Origin: Fusibacter sp. A1
GTDB taxonomy: Bacteria > Bacillota > Clostridia > Peptostreptococcales > Acidaminobacteraceae
Reading direction: 5' to 3'
DNA: 64,000 bases
Assembly: GCF_004125825.1 (NCBI RefSeq)
Contig: NZ_QQWI01000008.1
Coordinates: forward strand, 124,001-188,000
Each line of letters begins with the position of its first letter. Positions within the stretch are counted from its first letter, which is position 1. Both the position numbers and the translations under genes were made by a program. This document shows, piece by piece, positions 36,806 to 45,896 of the stretch. The notes beneath the pieces were generated by a model that searched no databases, had not been told where the DNA came from, and worked only from the letters and a program-made list of their open reading frames with translations.

Positions 36806-37556
36806 TCAAATCCTCTCCTTCCTCAAGTACAAGCCCCGATTTTTGAAGTCGCGTTTTAATTAATCCTAATGATTCTTTTACATCCCACAAAACAGCGATA
36901 GGTTCAACTTCGACAGTTACATTTTCCATTACCACTGTTTTTCTAGGAACCGTCGCCAACCGTTTTGCCCCTGTTTTTTCAAGTAGAGCCATCGATCTTG
37001 AATTAAAGACATCAAGGTCTCCTTGCCCGCAGCTATCTGAATAACCGACCACCCTGTATACTTCACCATTCGTACTGGTAAAGCCTTTAGATGAGATATA
37101 CGTCATAAACGTATAGAGAAGAATTTCAGCAAGGTGCGGAAAAGTGCACCGCTTAGATACGATAATCTCTCCCCCATCCACAATGGTACCTCTTTTCACC
37201 TCTTTTTGCACAATGGCCTGCAAGTCGTCGCTTATGTATGTAAGTTTGTCATAATACCCGTCGCTTCTTATATTAGAAGCAAACCAAATCATCGCTGTCA
37301 CCCTATCCTGTTCGATACCGAGCAGAAATTTTTCGCCTTTCTTCAGCAGCGTATGAAGCGTTTTTTCATTTTGAGGAAAGAACATTCCACCACGCCTGTT
37401 GAAGGAATTTTCGTTTTCCTCGAACAATTTTTCTTTATAATTGCTGATGTTTATCTCAATCTCAGAGTACAGCCCAGCGACTTCGAGTATATCCTCAAAG
37501 GTCATTTCACGTACAGTGACTGATTTATCCTGATAGGTGACAGTGTAATCGATCAT
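36789..37556 (-). CDS. GNAT-like protein of unknown function
   Basis: Protein of 255 residues that I do not recognise with certainty. The N-terminus VREMTFEDILEVAGLYSEIEINISNYKEKL and the central MIWFASNI, GGEIIVSKRCTFPHLAEILLYTFMTYISSKGF blocks have a GNAT-like order of strands and helices, but the usual acetyl-CoA loop (Q/R-x2-G-x-G/A) is not evident. GGAGATAATT precedes the ATG. It overlaps the PP2C gene and follows the MATE-kinase fusion by 26 bases, so it is part of the partner-switching gene group and may modify or bind one of its members. Confidence 0.55.
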   Translation of the reverse strand: MIDYTVTYQDKSVTVREMTFEDILEVAGLYSEIEINISNYKEKLFEENENSFNRRGGMFFPQNEKTLHTLLKKGEKFLLGIEQDRVTAMIWFASNIRSDGYYDKLTYISDDLQAIVQKEVKRGTIVDGGEIIVSKRCTFPHLAEILLYTFMTYISSKGFTSTNGEVYRVVGYSDSCGQGDLDVFNSRSMALLEKTGAKRLATVPRKTVVMENVTVEVEPIAVLWDVKESLGLIKTRLQKSGLVLEEGEDLIETGN

Positions 37557-37582
37557 AATTATCTCCCTTTCATTTACAGACC

Positions 37583-39367
37583 CTACTCCGAAAGAATAAT
37601 CGTTAAATTATTGATCCCGAATGTCCTTCTGTAAGTCATTGATTTTGACATACCGATTATCATTTTGATTCCAATGCTATCATCAAGTTCCAACTCATCA
37701 CTGACATTTTTGCTGCGTCTCGTTTCATAATATTCAATCGGATTGAACCTATTGCTCGTGTTACGTATGCGAAGTGTTATTGTCTCATTGTGAAGAAGAA
37801 TCCTCACACTGATCTCCCCCTCCTGACCGATTTCAAACGAATGCTCAGAAGTCAAGATCAGCATCTCTTCAAGAGCAAGTGAGATATAGATCGAAGACTT
37901 GTCTTTCACTCCGTTCAACTCGCAAAATTCACTGATTTTTCCTATCGCCGCCATAATTTCTTCGATATTGTTCTTCACCGAAAAGGCCACGTATTTGCCG
38001 TCCTTCTCGACACTATAATCAAGAAGCGTCACTTTGGACAGTTCGGGATACTTTATCGACACACGAATATGTACGATCACAGCCATGATAAGGACCATCA
38101 GTTCATTCAGCGTAAAAGCAAACCAAAATCCGATGATGCCAAAGGAATAAGACATGCCATAGGCAAGCGGCAATATGACTAAAATATTTTTTGCAAACGT
38201 CAAGGCATTCGCAACCTTAGTATGTCCGTTTGCTACGTTTATCGAAATGATGATGTTATTGAATAGCGATGGAATAAACGAAAAGGAGATGATGATAAAC
38301 GCAGGCACCGAGTAATCCAAAAGCTGTTGACCATGCATGCCAAACAGTGAAGAAAGCTCCTTTGCAAACAGGATGCACAGAATCGAACTCGGCGAGACCC
38401 ACAACAATCCGTGTCTCACCGCAGATGCCAATATCTGTTTGATGCTTTGGATATCCTTTTCTTCTGCGAACACTCCTATGAAAGGTACTAAAGGTCCTGC
38501 GATTCCAGCGATTACAGAAACAATAAACATGTTGATCGTACCAACTACTGCAAAAGTAGACATGGCGATACTTCCAAACAAAGTCACAACCAACCTGTTA
38601 AGCAGCAAGAACCGAAGCAAGTTCGAAATATTCTCAACCGCCCCTGGACTACCGATCGACACGATTTCCTTTGATAAGCTCAAGAACTCATCGCTACTGA
38701 TTTTTACAAATCGTAGGCTATTGCCCCTGTAATTCAATGAAACAGCAGAAAAGACCGTCACAGCCGCTCCAGCAATCGCAGTTGATATGGCGATGCCCAC
38801 AACACCGTAGTTAAGAACGATGATAAATACGTAATTGAAGGCAACATTGACAGCAGCCATCAAGATAAAAAATAAAGTCAATTCAAGATTCTTTCCATCA
38901 AACCTTAAAAAGTTAAAAGACAGATAGGTGCCGATAATGAAAAATCCTCCGACAATCATCACCGCGCTAAACTCATACACATCACCTAAGAGTTCTGCAG
39001 GCGTTCCCAACAACCTAATCACAAAAGGCAGTAAGGCAAACGAGACAACAGCCAAAAGAAGATAGAGTATCACACCAGCCAAATAGGTCGTCGTAGCCGC
39101 TTTGGCGCACTTAAGGTCCTCTCCTATTCCAATGTACTTAGAACACAAGGCGACACCGCCGATACCAAGCATATTCGCTACAGTGGCAAACAGGTAGTAA
39201 ACAGGCACAGTTAAGCCTATCACCGCCAATGCCGAAGTGCCGATAAAGTTGCCCGCGAACAACCCGTTCGCCATTTGCCCCACCACACCCATCATCAGTG
39301 CCGACATCGAACTGTAAAGTGTCTTCTTATATAACTGACGTGATACTGCTCCATGATCCTTTAGCAT
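37583..39367 (-). CDS. MATE transporter fused to degenerate RsbW-like ATPase domain
   Basis: Membrane protein of 594 residues. Residues 1 to about 445 are a complete twelve-helix MATE transporter (GVVGQMANGLFAGNFIGTSALAVIGLTVPVYY, LGIGGVALCSKYIGIGEDLKCAK, GSPGAVENISNLLRFLLLNRLVV). From about 455 to the end is a GHKL domain of the anti-sigma/RsbW type: ALEEMLILTSEHSFE, ISVRILLHNETITLRIRNTSNRFNPIEYY, DSIGIKMIIGMSKSMTYRRTFGINNLTIIL. By eye its N-box Asn is Leu, and the Asp-x-Gly box reads NTS instead of DRG, so ATP binding may be lost. Such a domain could still bind a STAS protein; one is encoded 23 bases upstream. The inference is a transporter gated by a partner switch. Confidence 0.88.
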   Translation of the reverse strand: MLKDHGAVSRQLYKKTLYSSMSALMMGVVGQMANGLFAGNFIGTSALAVIGLTVPVYYLFATVANMLGIGGVALCSKYIGIGEDLKCAKAATTTYLAGVILYLLLAVVSFALLPFVIRLLGTPAELLGDVYEFSAVMIVGGFFIIGTYLSFNFLRFDGKNLELTLFFILMAAVNVAFNYVFIIVLNYGVVGIAISTAIAGAAVTVFSAVSLNYRGNSLRFVKISSDEFLSLSKEIVSIGSPGAVENISNLLRFLLLNRLVVTLFGSIAMSTFAVVGTINMFIVSVIAGIAGPLVPFIGVFAEEKDIQSIKQILASAVRHGLLWVSPSSILCILFAKELSSLFGMHGQQLLDYSVPAFIIISFSFIPSLFNNIIISINVANGHTKVANALTFAKNILVILPLAYGMSYSFGIIGFWFAFTLNELMVLIMAVIVHIRVSIKYPELSKVTLLDYSVEKDGKYVAFSVKNNIEEIMAAIGKISEFCELNGVKDKSSIYISLALEEMLILTSEHSFEIGQEGEISVRILLHNETITLRIRNTSNRFNPIEYYETRRSKNVSDELELDDSIGIKMIIGMSKSMTYRRTFGINNLTIILSE

Positions 39368-39390
39368 CGCTCACTTATCCCCTAATCTTT

Positions 39391-39687
39391 TTACCTTATT
39401 GTCAGAATATCGGCAAAGCCTGTAATGTCGAAAACCTCTTGTATGCTCGTGTTCACATTGACGATGACCATCTCACCCTGTCTGTTCATTTGCTTTTGAG
39501 CCGCCAGAATGATTCGAAGTCCTGCCGATGACAGATATTCCAGTTTACCAAAATTCAGTTCAAGCTGCTTAATGTCGTCAGTGATCGCATTCACCTCTGT
39601 TTCAAATACCGGTGCGGTAGTCGTATCCAACCGCCCTTCAAGGGCGAGTATTAATTTTGTACCATCTGTTTCTCTTGTGATGTTCAT
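39391..39687 (-). CDS. STAS-domain anti-sigma factor antagonist-like protein
   Basis: Single STAS domain of 98 residues, RsbV/SpoIIAA-like. LALEGRLDTTTAPVFETEV opens it and LEYLSSAGLRIILAAQKQM carries the conserved phospho-acceptor Ser (about 55). In known systems the unphosphorylated form binds an RsbW-type kinase, and a PP2C phosphatase restores it. The likely partners are the RsbW-like domains of the two downstream membrane proteins. GGAGGGATCTAG precedes the ATG. Confidence 0.92.
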   Translation of the reverse strand: MNITRETDGTKLILALEGRLDTTTAPVFETEVNAITDDIKQLELNFGKLEYLSSAGLRIILAAQKQMNRQGEMVIVNVNTSIQEVFDITGFADILTIR

Positions 39688-39725
39688 CTAGATCCCTCCA
39701 TAACACTCATAACCTTTTGTCAACT

Positions 39726-40892
39726 TTACACATGACTGTAGCTAACGGTAATCGCAGCCTTATAACTGCTGTCATACTCACTGATTCTGGTGCTGAACTC
39801 ATGTCTCATCTCATCAATCCCGATGTTCAGGTCCCTAGGTACCGTGGCCGTGAAAAACAGATAGGTCACGGCATTCGACGGCATGATCTTCAAATCGCTC
39901 AGCGACACCTTGTACTTCAGCTTCTCGCAAATCTCTAGAAGATGCTTCTCGATTTCCATAGTCAGCTTGTCCTCTTTTGCCACAAGATCAAAATGAATAT
40001 TGATCTGAATTCCGTCGAACAGAAAGTCCTGCTCGATATCACCGATGATCTGGTGTATTTCGACTGCAGAAAGCTCCTCCGAAAACTCGGCGTGCAGGGA
40101 CACGTAGCAATGATTGTTGCCATAATTGTGTACAATTTCATTATGGGTGCCGATAACATAGGGATAACTGAGCACCCTTTTTCTTATTTCTTCAGTAAAT
40201 GCAAGATCCGGTACGAGCCCCAACAGTGGATTGGCGGTTTCTTTAAAAGATGTCACAGCAGAATACAGCACCGTGATCGACATCAACAAACCCACATAGC
40301 CGTCAAGGTCCACGCTGAATATCGCAAAGACCACCAAGGATCCCAGAATAACAAGTGAGGCCAATCCGTCCACTATGTTTTTTGTCGCTGCCGCACCTAT
40401 CGAAGAAGACCTTATTTTCTTACTGACTGTCTTATTGACGCTAAAGACCGTAAGATTGACGACTACAGAAACCGCCATGATGATATAAGCGGCTGTAGAG
40501 ACCTCTGGCGGCTCCGGGGCAACAATCTTCTCAATAGAGGATTGCAACAACTCGATTCCGAGAAGAAGGATAATCATCGATACGATTATCCCCGAAATAT
40601 ACTCGATTCGAGCATATCCGAAAGGGTGTTTCACATCCGGTTTTTTACCTGCCAACTTAAAACTTATCATCATCATCGCAGCCAGTCCAATATCCGAAAA
40701 ATCAGCAAATGCAGATGAACTGATGGCAATCGAACCAACGGAGCTACCAATCAGGTATTTCACAACGCCCATCGATCCCATAACGACCATAAAGAAGATA
40801 TTAGCCATTCTCGCATAACTTTCCCTGACTTTCGGGTTTTCCACCAACTGATAGTTTTTAATAAACAGCTTTGCCAATAAATTTGCAATCAT
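39726..40892 (-). CDS. Cation diffusion facilitator-like transporter with extended C-terminus
   Basis: CDF-family membrane protein of 388 residues. About five to six helices fill residues 20-210, with the family loop KHPFGYARIEYISGIIVSMII (about 90-110). Long cytoplasmic domains follow, about twice the usual CDF tail (ETANPLLGLVPDLAFTEEIRKRVLSYPYVIGTHNEIVHNYGNNHCYVSLHAEF and a second alpha-beta unit after 300). By hand alignment the metal-site positions read A-DFS-D in TM2 and K-NIV-D in TM5, where zinc exporters have D/N-x3-D and H/D-x3-D. Transport of a different ion or a lost function is possible. Start 40892 is preferred over 40898 for binding-site spacing. Confidence 0.85.
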   Translation of the reverse strand: MIANLLAKLFIKNYQLVENPKVRESYARMANIFFMVVMGSMGVVKYLIGSSVGSIAISSSAFADFSDIGLAAMMMISFKLAGKKPDVKHPFGYARIEYISGIIVSMIILLLGIELLQSSIEKIVAPEPPEVSTAAYIIMAVSVVVNLTVFSVNKTVSKKIRSSSIGAAATKNIVDGLASLVILGSLVVFAIFSVDLDGYVGLLMSITVLYSAVTSFKETANPLLGLVPDLAFTEEIRKRVLSYPYVIGTHNEIVHNYGNNHCYVSLHAEFSEELSAVEIHQIIGDIEQDFLFDGIQINIHFDLVAKEDKLTMEIEKHLLEICEKLKYKVSLSDLKIMPSNAVTYLFFTATVPRDLNIGIDEMRHEFSTRISEYDSSYKAAITVSYSHV

Positions 40893-40920
40893 ATTCATTC
40901 CACCTTTGTTGAACCGGGTT

Positions 40921-41490
40921 TCATTGTTCCTTAATCAGTTCGATAATTTTTTTAGCGAAGAAATTGCAGTGCCCGCCGGTACGCGCAGTCACAAGATCAG
41001 CATCAACTACCACGTCCTTATCAACATAGATAATACCCATGTTTCTCGCATCTCCAAGCAAGTTATTGTGAACAACCGCTCTCCTTCCCTCAACAAGTTC
41101 GGGGGTTGCCGACATTAACCACATGCCATGACATATGATGCCCTTAATCAGGTTTTTGTTGGCAAAAGCCTTTTTCATAAATTCACTCACAGGCGGTAGT
41201 TGACTTACATCTTCTGTATACCTCAATCTGTCAGAAACCATTCCCGCTGGAACGATAATTGCAGCATATTGAGCGAGGTCCGCCTCGCTCAAATCTTCAA
41301 AACTCTCTTCGCATATAAACGGAGCTCTAAACTCGTGCCCCAAAAACGTCAGTCTGTCCTGGTTCCATAATCGAGATAGAAAATGAAGTTGTATGCCTTC
41401 TTCAGCAAATCGAAGCTGATAATAAAAGATCTCGTTCTCATAAAAATCCGCCTCAATGAGTATGGCGATTTTCTTTACCTCTGGCTTCAT
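40921..41490 (-). CDS. DJ-1/PfpI family protein
   Basis: Class I glutaminase-like protein of 189 residues, ThiJ/PfpI group. The likely reactive Cys is in IKGIICHGMWLMS (about 119), with an acidic partner in IEADFYENE (about 17) and TGGHCNFFAKKIIELI at the end. Members act as proteases, glyoxalases or deglycases; the exact activity is unknown. It is the third gene of this superfamily in the same run of minus-strand genes, but it is shorter than the other two and closer to true PfpI. AAGGAG lies about ten bases before the ATG. Confidence 0.9.
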   Translation of the reverse strand: MKPEVKKIAILIEADFYENEIFYYQLRFAEEGIQLHFLSRLWNQDRLTFLGHEFRAPFICEESFEDLSEADLAQYAAIIVPAGMVSDRLRYTEDVSQLPPVSEFMKKAFANKNLIKGIICHGMWLMSATPELVEGRRAVVHNNLLGDARNMGIIYVDKDVVVDADLVTARTGGHCNFFAKKIIELIKEQ

Positions 41491-41514
41491 CGATTCATTT
41501 CTCCTTTTGTCGGG

Positions 41515-41844
41515 TCATATCGTCGTTTTTCCCTCATAGTCGTCCAGCACTGTCAAATAATCATACAGCCCTGTGAGTTGCAAGGTTTCGGTGACAAAGG
41601 GTTTAGGGGCGATTAGACAGACTTCGGCGTCCTGACTGATTTTTTGCTTTGCAAATAGAATCACGCGAATACCCGCACTACTCATGTATTCAGTTTCACC
41701 TGCGAATAGCAATATCTTCTTAATGTCCTGTTTCGTATACACCCTTAGTTCATCCATGTACACAGGTGCCAGCGCTGCATCAAGTCTTACTTCCAGCTTT
41801 ACTTCAAGGTTTCCGTCAGAATTCTTATTAACATATTTAGCCAT
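41515..41844 (-). CDS. STAS-domain protein, second copy
   Basis: STAS domain of 109 residues. The conserved phospho-site block is TEYMSSAGIRVILFAKQKI (about 52-70), so the acceptor Ser is kept. It has a short charged N-terminal extension and an acidic end DDYEGKTTI. It is only loosely similar to the STAS protein encoded at 39391, so it is not a recent duplicate. Two antagonists would allow two inputs into, or outputs from, the RsbW-like domains encoded downstream. GGAGGAACCAA precedes the ATG; GlgX ends 24 bases upstream. Confidence 0.9.
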   Translation of the reverse strand: MAKYVNKNSDGNLEVKLEVRLDAALAPVYMDELRVYTKQDIKKILLFAGETEYMSSAGIRVILFAKQKISQDAEVCLIAPKPFVTETLQLTGLYDYLTVLDDYEGKTTI

Positions 41845-41868
41845 TTGGTTCCTCCAAATTTCATTTCA

Positions 41869-43980
41869 TTACCGTCGAATCAGTACGATCATCGACCGAC
41901 CGCCCACAACGATATTGTTTTGTGCATCAATAAGCGGTTCGTCTCCTTTGGCATAAACGTCCTGCCCTGGCGGCATCGAAGTATTTACAGCCAAGTGCCA
42001 TGCCTTGCCATCGTCAAAACCGGGTGGTTCAAAATACAAAGTGTCCCAATGCGAGTTAATCGCAAAATAGATGTCCTCATTTTTGGCTACATCGTCTTTG
42101 GCATAATCACCCGAATACATGAGTGCTATCGCACGTCCGCCGTAATCAGGTTCCCAAGGTTTAACTCCATGGATGGATACATCCGGTTTTCCAAAGCCTT
42201 GATAATCCGTAGCCGCTACATGACGATTGCCCCGTAGTACAGGGTGCGCGTTCCTAAATGCGATAATGCCTTTTGCAAAATCGAGTATCTCCTTGTTCTG
42301 CTCAGTCAACTTCCAATCAAGCCACGAAATCTCGTTGTCTTGGCAATACGCGTTATTATTGCCAAACTGCGTGTTGCCAAACTCATCGCCTGCAAGAAAC
42401 ATAGGAACCCCTCTGCTGAGCATCAGTACCGTTAGGGCATTCTTCACCTGCATTTTACGAAGTTGGTTGACAGCGGGATCGCTGCTTTCGCCTTCCCATC
42501 CGCAGTTCCAACTGCAATTGTCGTCGCTTCCGTCTCGGTTGTCCTCACCGTTGGCCTCGTTGTGCTTGTCGTTATACGACACAAGGTCCATCAGGGTAAA
42601 ACCGTCATGACAGTTGATGAAGTTGATAGACGAATTGGTTCCCATCCCTTGGTGCGAATAAAGGTCTGACGATCCCAAGATTCTTGTCACCGCTTCATGA
42701 AGAGTGTTCTCATCACCCTTTAACAGTTTTCGGATGGCATTTCGATACTTTCCGTTCCACTCCGAAAAATGCCCCCACGAAGGAAAATTCCCCACTTGGT
42801 AAAGGCCCCCCGCATCCCAAGCTTCTGCAATAAGCTTGCAGCGGCTCAAGACCGGGTCGTAGGCTAAAATCTCAAGTAAAGGCGGATTGTGCATGGGCGA
42901 CCCGTCTTGGTTTCGTCCCATGATGGCGGCAAGGTCAAACCTAAACCCATCGATATGGTACTCGCTCGCCCAGTAGCGCAGGCAATCGAGAATCATGTTT
43001 CTAACAATAGGATGGTTGCAGTTGACCGTATTGCCGCAGCCGCTGAAGTTGTAATAGTAGCCTTCCTCTGTGAGCATATAGTAGATTTTGTTGTCAATCC
43101 CCCTAAAGGAGATGGACGGTCCGTTCTCATTGCCCTCGGCAGTGTGATTGAAGACCACATCCAGGATGACCTCGATGCCGTTCTTATGAAGATGCTTGAT
43201 CAGATTCTTCAACTCGTCGACCTGCATGTCGTTTTTTCCGCCCGCGGCAAGCCCCGCTTTTGGCGCGAAAAAGGCGATCGAGCTGTAGCCCCAGTAGTTG
43301 AGCATTCTCTCACCGGTAATCGGTGAAGGTTTAGAGTTTTCAAACTCATCAAATTCATAAATCGGCATAAGCTCGACGCAGTTCACTCCAAGCTCCTTCA
43401 AATACGGAATCTTATCCCTAAAACCCGCAAACGTGCCTGGATATTTCACCTTTGACGATTCATGTTTTGTAAATCCGCGGACATTGCATTCATAAATCAC
43501 AAGGTCTTCCATCGGTATTTCAAGGGGTTTGTCACCCTGCCAGTCAAAGTCATCCGCGATGATCTTCGACCGATGGGGCATGATATCCCCCCAATCGGGC
43601 TCTGTTCCCCATACGCTTCTTCCACCCACCGCTTTTGTATAGGGGTCGAGCAGAATATTTTCTTTATTGTACAAGTGACCACGCTTAAAGTCATATTCAC
43701 CATCAAAGCGATAGCCATATTCAATGTTTTCAAAAGCCAGTCCAAAAACAACCATCGAATACACGTCGCCTAACCTGAAATCTTCAGGATAGGGTATCTC
43801 CACCATCGGTTGCTTCTCGCCTTTATCAAAGAGTACAAGGGTGCACGACTTTGCGTTTCGTGAGTAAACAGAAAAATTGATACCCCCACTCACAAGCGTC
43901 GCGCCAAAAGGCAATACCCTTCCAGGACCAATCGCATAGCCCTGGTATTCCACAGTCGGATTAATATCGATTCTATTCAA
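41869..43980 (-). CDS. glgX: Glycogen debranching enzyme, isoamylase type
   Basis: Cytoplasmic GH13 enzyme of 703 residues that hydrolyses alpha-1,6 branch points in glycogen or limit dextrins. The N-terminal CBM48-like domain (PFGATLVSGGINFSVYSRNAKSCTLVLFD) precedes the barrel. Conserved regions are EVILDVVFNHTAEGN (region I), FRFDLAAIM with the nucleophile Asp (region II), KLIAEAWDAGG with the acid Glu (region III) and FINCHDGFTLMD (region IV). It starts with TTG at 43980 behind AGGTGAGATT. No other glycogen genes are near; its neighbour upstream is an AGE-family epimerase, which suggests a sugar-processing pair. Confidence 0.93.
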   Translation of the reverse strand: MNRIDINPTVEYQGYAIGPGRVLPFGATLVSGGINFSVYSRNAKSCTLVLFDKGEKQPMVEIPYPEDFRLGDVYSMVVFGLAFENIEYGYRFDGEYDFKRGHLYNKENILLDPYTKAVGGRSVWGTEPDWGDIMPHRSKIIADDFDWQGDKPLEIPMEDLVIYECNVRGFTKHESSKVKYPGTFAGFRDKIPYLKELGVNCVELMPIYEFDEFENSKPSPITGERMLNYWGYSSIAFFAPKAGLAAGGKNDMQVDELKNLIKHLHKNGIEVILDVVFNHTAEGNENGPSISFRGIDNKIYYMLTEEGYYYNFSGCGNTVNCNHPIVRNMILDCLRYWASEYHIDGFRFDLAAIMGRNQDGSPMHNPPLLEILAYDPVLSRCKLIAEAWDAGGLYQVGNFPSWGHFSEWNGKYRNAIRKLLKGDENTLHEAVTRILGSSDLYSHQGMGTNSSINFINCHDGFTLMDLVSYNDKHNEANGEDNRDGSDDNCSWNCGWEGESSDPAVNQLRKMQVKNALTVLMLSRGVPMFLAGDEFGNTQFGNNNAYCQDNEISWLDWKLTEQNKEILDFAKGIIAFRNAHPVLRGNRHVAATDYQGFGKPDVSIHGVKPWEPDYGGRAIALMYSGDYAKDDVAKNEDIYFAINSHWDTLYFEPPGFDDGKAWHLAVNTSMPPGQDVYAKGDEPLIDAQNNIVVGGRSMIVLIRR

Positions 43981-44024
43981 AATCTCACCTATCCTTAATT
44001 AGATACCTACTAGCTCAATGGTTG

Positions 44025-45848
44025 CTAAATCCTTGGAGCGATTCGTACTTTGATTTGTTTTCTTTCCGTTAGCTTAGGCAGCCTTACATGAAGCTTTTGC
44101 GCATCAAAATCTGCGTATTCCTCGCCGTCTATCCATACGTTTTCAATATAGATCGATCCCTTAGGCAGCAAATCAGGCGCCACACGAAGGATACCGTCTG
44201 TGAAACCGTCCACCTCAGGCTTAAAGTACAGGTCAAGCGGCTTTTTAGTATGCAGCAGATTGATATACACAGCCGAAAGGTAGCATAACTCGATCGAATG
44301 ATAACAAGCCATCGAGTGGCTTCCCTTAAGCCTTTCGTTACCAAGCAGATACGGAATGCCGTTGTTGAGCACATTAAAATAGATACCGCCATCGTCATGG
44401 TCCAAAAAATACGCGTTATAAAATGCAGCGGACTCCCTCGCATACTTCAAGTATTCCTCACCACCTATCACACCGTAGAGTATCTGATAGGCAAGAATAC
44501 CCTGTTCCTGTTGCCACCACGCCTTTCGGTCATGCCATGCAAAGGGGTGCACATCTCTCTCGTCAGGCACCGTTCTTGCTACCACGTCATACCATCCAAA
44601 ACGCTGCTTGTCCATGCCGACCTTCGGCATCACCGCACCAATTTTTTTAGCAAAGTCCACGTACTTGTCCTTGGCATACAGACTGTTGATACGCATCAAA
44701 TTCCATGCGATCTTCAGATTATGTCCGATCACGCCGTTGTCCTGCTGCCATTTCCACGATTTATCATGGGACCAGTCGTCATTGAACTTTTCCTGCACAA
44801 AAGGACTGTTCTCGTAATCCTGAAAATGATCGGTGATGCAGTCCGCAGTCCCCTCTAGGAACTTACCGTACTTTTCGTTTTCAGTAGCCAGCCAAAGATT
44901 GATCAGGTAAGCAGGCGCATGGTCTCCAACCGAGTTCCAGTTCTTCTTAGACCTGTTATCCCCAAGACTCTCGTCATGAGGGCTGAACATGATCGGATCA
45001 ACATGGCTGTAGTAACCGCCTTTTTCATTGTCCACAAAGAACTTGTCGAACAGGTCAGTGGTCATTTTGATATCGTTAAAAATCTTATTGGACCCTGTGA
45101 TGCGGTAGGTCTGGGTAAGGCCCGCAAGCGCATAAATCTGCTCATACGCCGGGATCGCCTCATAGTCGTCACCAAATTCAGATGCAAAGACCTTAAATTC
45201 AGATCCATCCGCCTTAACATCAATCCCATGACACCAGTAGGCCACATTGTAGTCCGTATCGATCAGTCTCATATGGTCGCGAAGGTACTCGCTACCCTTT
45301 TCAGCCGCCTCAAGAAAAACATCTTCTCCAGTCAACATATAAGCGCTCGCCAGACCGTACACCATACGCGAGATAGTATCCGTCTCCTGCCTGTGTTCGG
45401 GCTTCTTTTCGCCGTTGATATGTAATCTGGTACGATAGTTCTGATAATCTATTTCTTGACCCTTGCCAAACTCGGCATTCACATAAAATTCGCCGATGCT
45501 CCTCGCTTGTTTGATCCACCAGTCCGGCTCCTCAAAGCGATAGGTCTCCTTTTCACTTGAGCAGAAGTCAATCACCTTCGCTTCAAAAGCGTTCTTCTCT
45601 TTTTGAGGATAATAAATTCCATATACAAAAACCATCTTGCCGTCCTGGCAAAGAAGATCGTACATGCCGTCACCAGGATACTCATAACCTTCGTTAAGAT
45701 TACCGGTGATCCGGGCATAGGTATTTGCGGTCAGTGAAACATCAAATAATCTTCCATCAGTTGTTGTCACGCTAAAGGTCTTTGCCGTCTCGTTGTAGTT
45801 TGATAAATAACCTGCTATCAAATCTGAAAATTCAAACTGAGTATTCAT
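44025..45848 (-). CDS. AGE-family epimerase/isomerase-like (alpha/alpha)6-barrel protein
   Basis: Protein of 607 residues. The first 110 residues form a beta-rich domain (GYLSNYNETAKTFSVTTTDGRLFDVSLTANTYARITGN), followed by an (alpha/alpha)6 barrel of the N-acylglucosamine 2-epimerase/cellobiose epimerase superfamily (about 115-530). Blocks include TISRMVYGLASAYMLTGE, GVIGHNLKIAWNLMR, KAWWQQEQGILAYQILY with the conserved Trp/His/Glu residues and GSHSMACYHSIELCYL, then a short beta domain. It should isomerise or epimerise the reducing end of a sugar or oligosaccharide. GlgX follows after 44 bases. Confidence 0.85.
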   Translation of the reverse strand: MNTQFEFSDLIAGYLSNYNETAKTFSVTTTDGRLFDVSLTANTYARITGNLNEGYEYPGDGMYDLLCQDGKMVFVYGIYYPQKEKNAFEAKVIDFCSSEKETYRFEEPDWWIKQARSIGEFYVNAEFGKGQEIDYQNYRTRLHINGEKKPEHRQETDTISRMVYGLASAYMLTGEDVFLEAAEKGSEYLRDHMRLIDTDYNVAYWCHGIDVKADGSEFKVFASEFGDDYEAIPAYEQIYALAGLTQTYRITGSNKIFNDIKMTTDLFDKFFVDNEKGGYYSHVDPIMFSPHDESLGDNRSKKNWNSVGDHAPAYLINLWLATENEKYGKFLEGTADCITDHFQDYENSPFVQEKFNDDWSHDKSWKWQQDNGVIGHNLKIAWNLMRINSLYAKDKYVDFAKKIGAVMPKVGMDKQRFGWYDVVARTVPDERDVHPFAWHDRKAWWQQEQGILAYQILYGVIGGEEYLKYARESAAFYNAYFLDHDDGGIYFNVLNNGIPYLLGNERLKGSHSMACYHSIELCYLSAVYINLLHTKKPLDLYFKPEVDGFTDGILRVAPDLLPKGSIYIENVWIDGEEYADFDAQKLHVRLPKLTERKQIKVRIAPRI

Positions 45849-45896
45849 ATCATCACCCTATCCATTCGTTGTCCTATCGAGCTATTCTACAATCAA

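Noticed and set aside
41869..45425. Several long plus-strand open frames opposite glgX and the AGE-family gene
   Set aside because: They lie wholly within strongly supported minus-strand genes, have no binding sites and low-complexity His/Arg-rich translations; they are antisense shadows.
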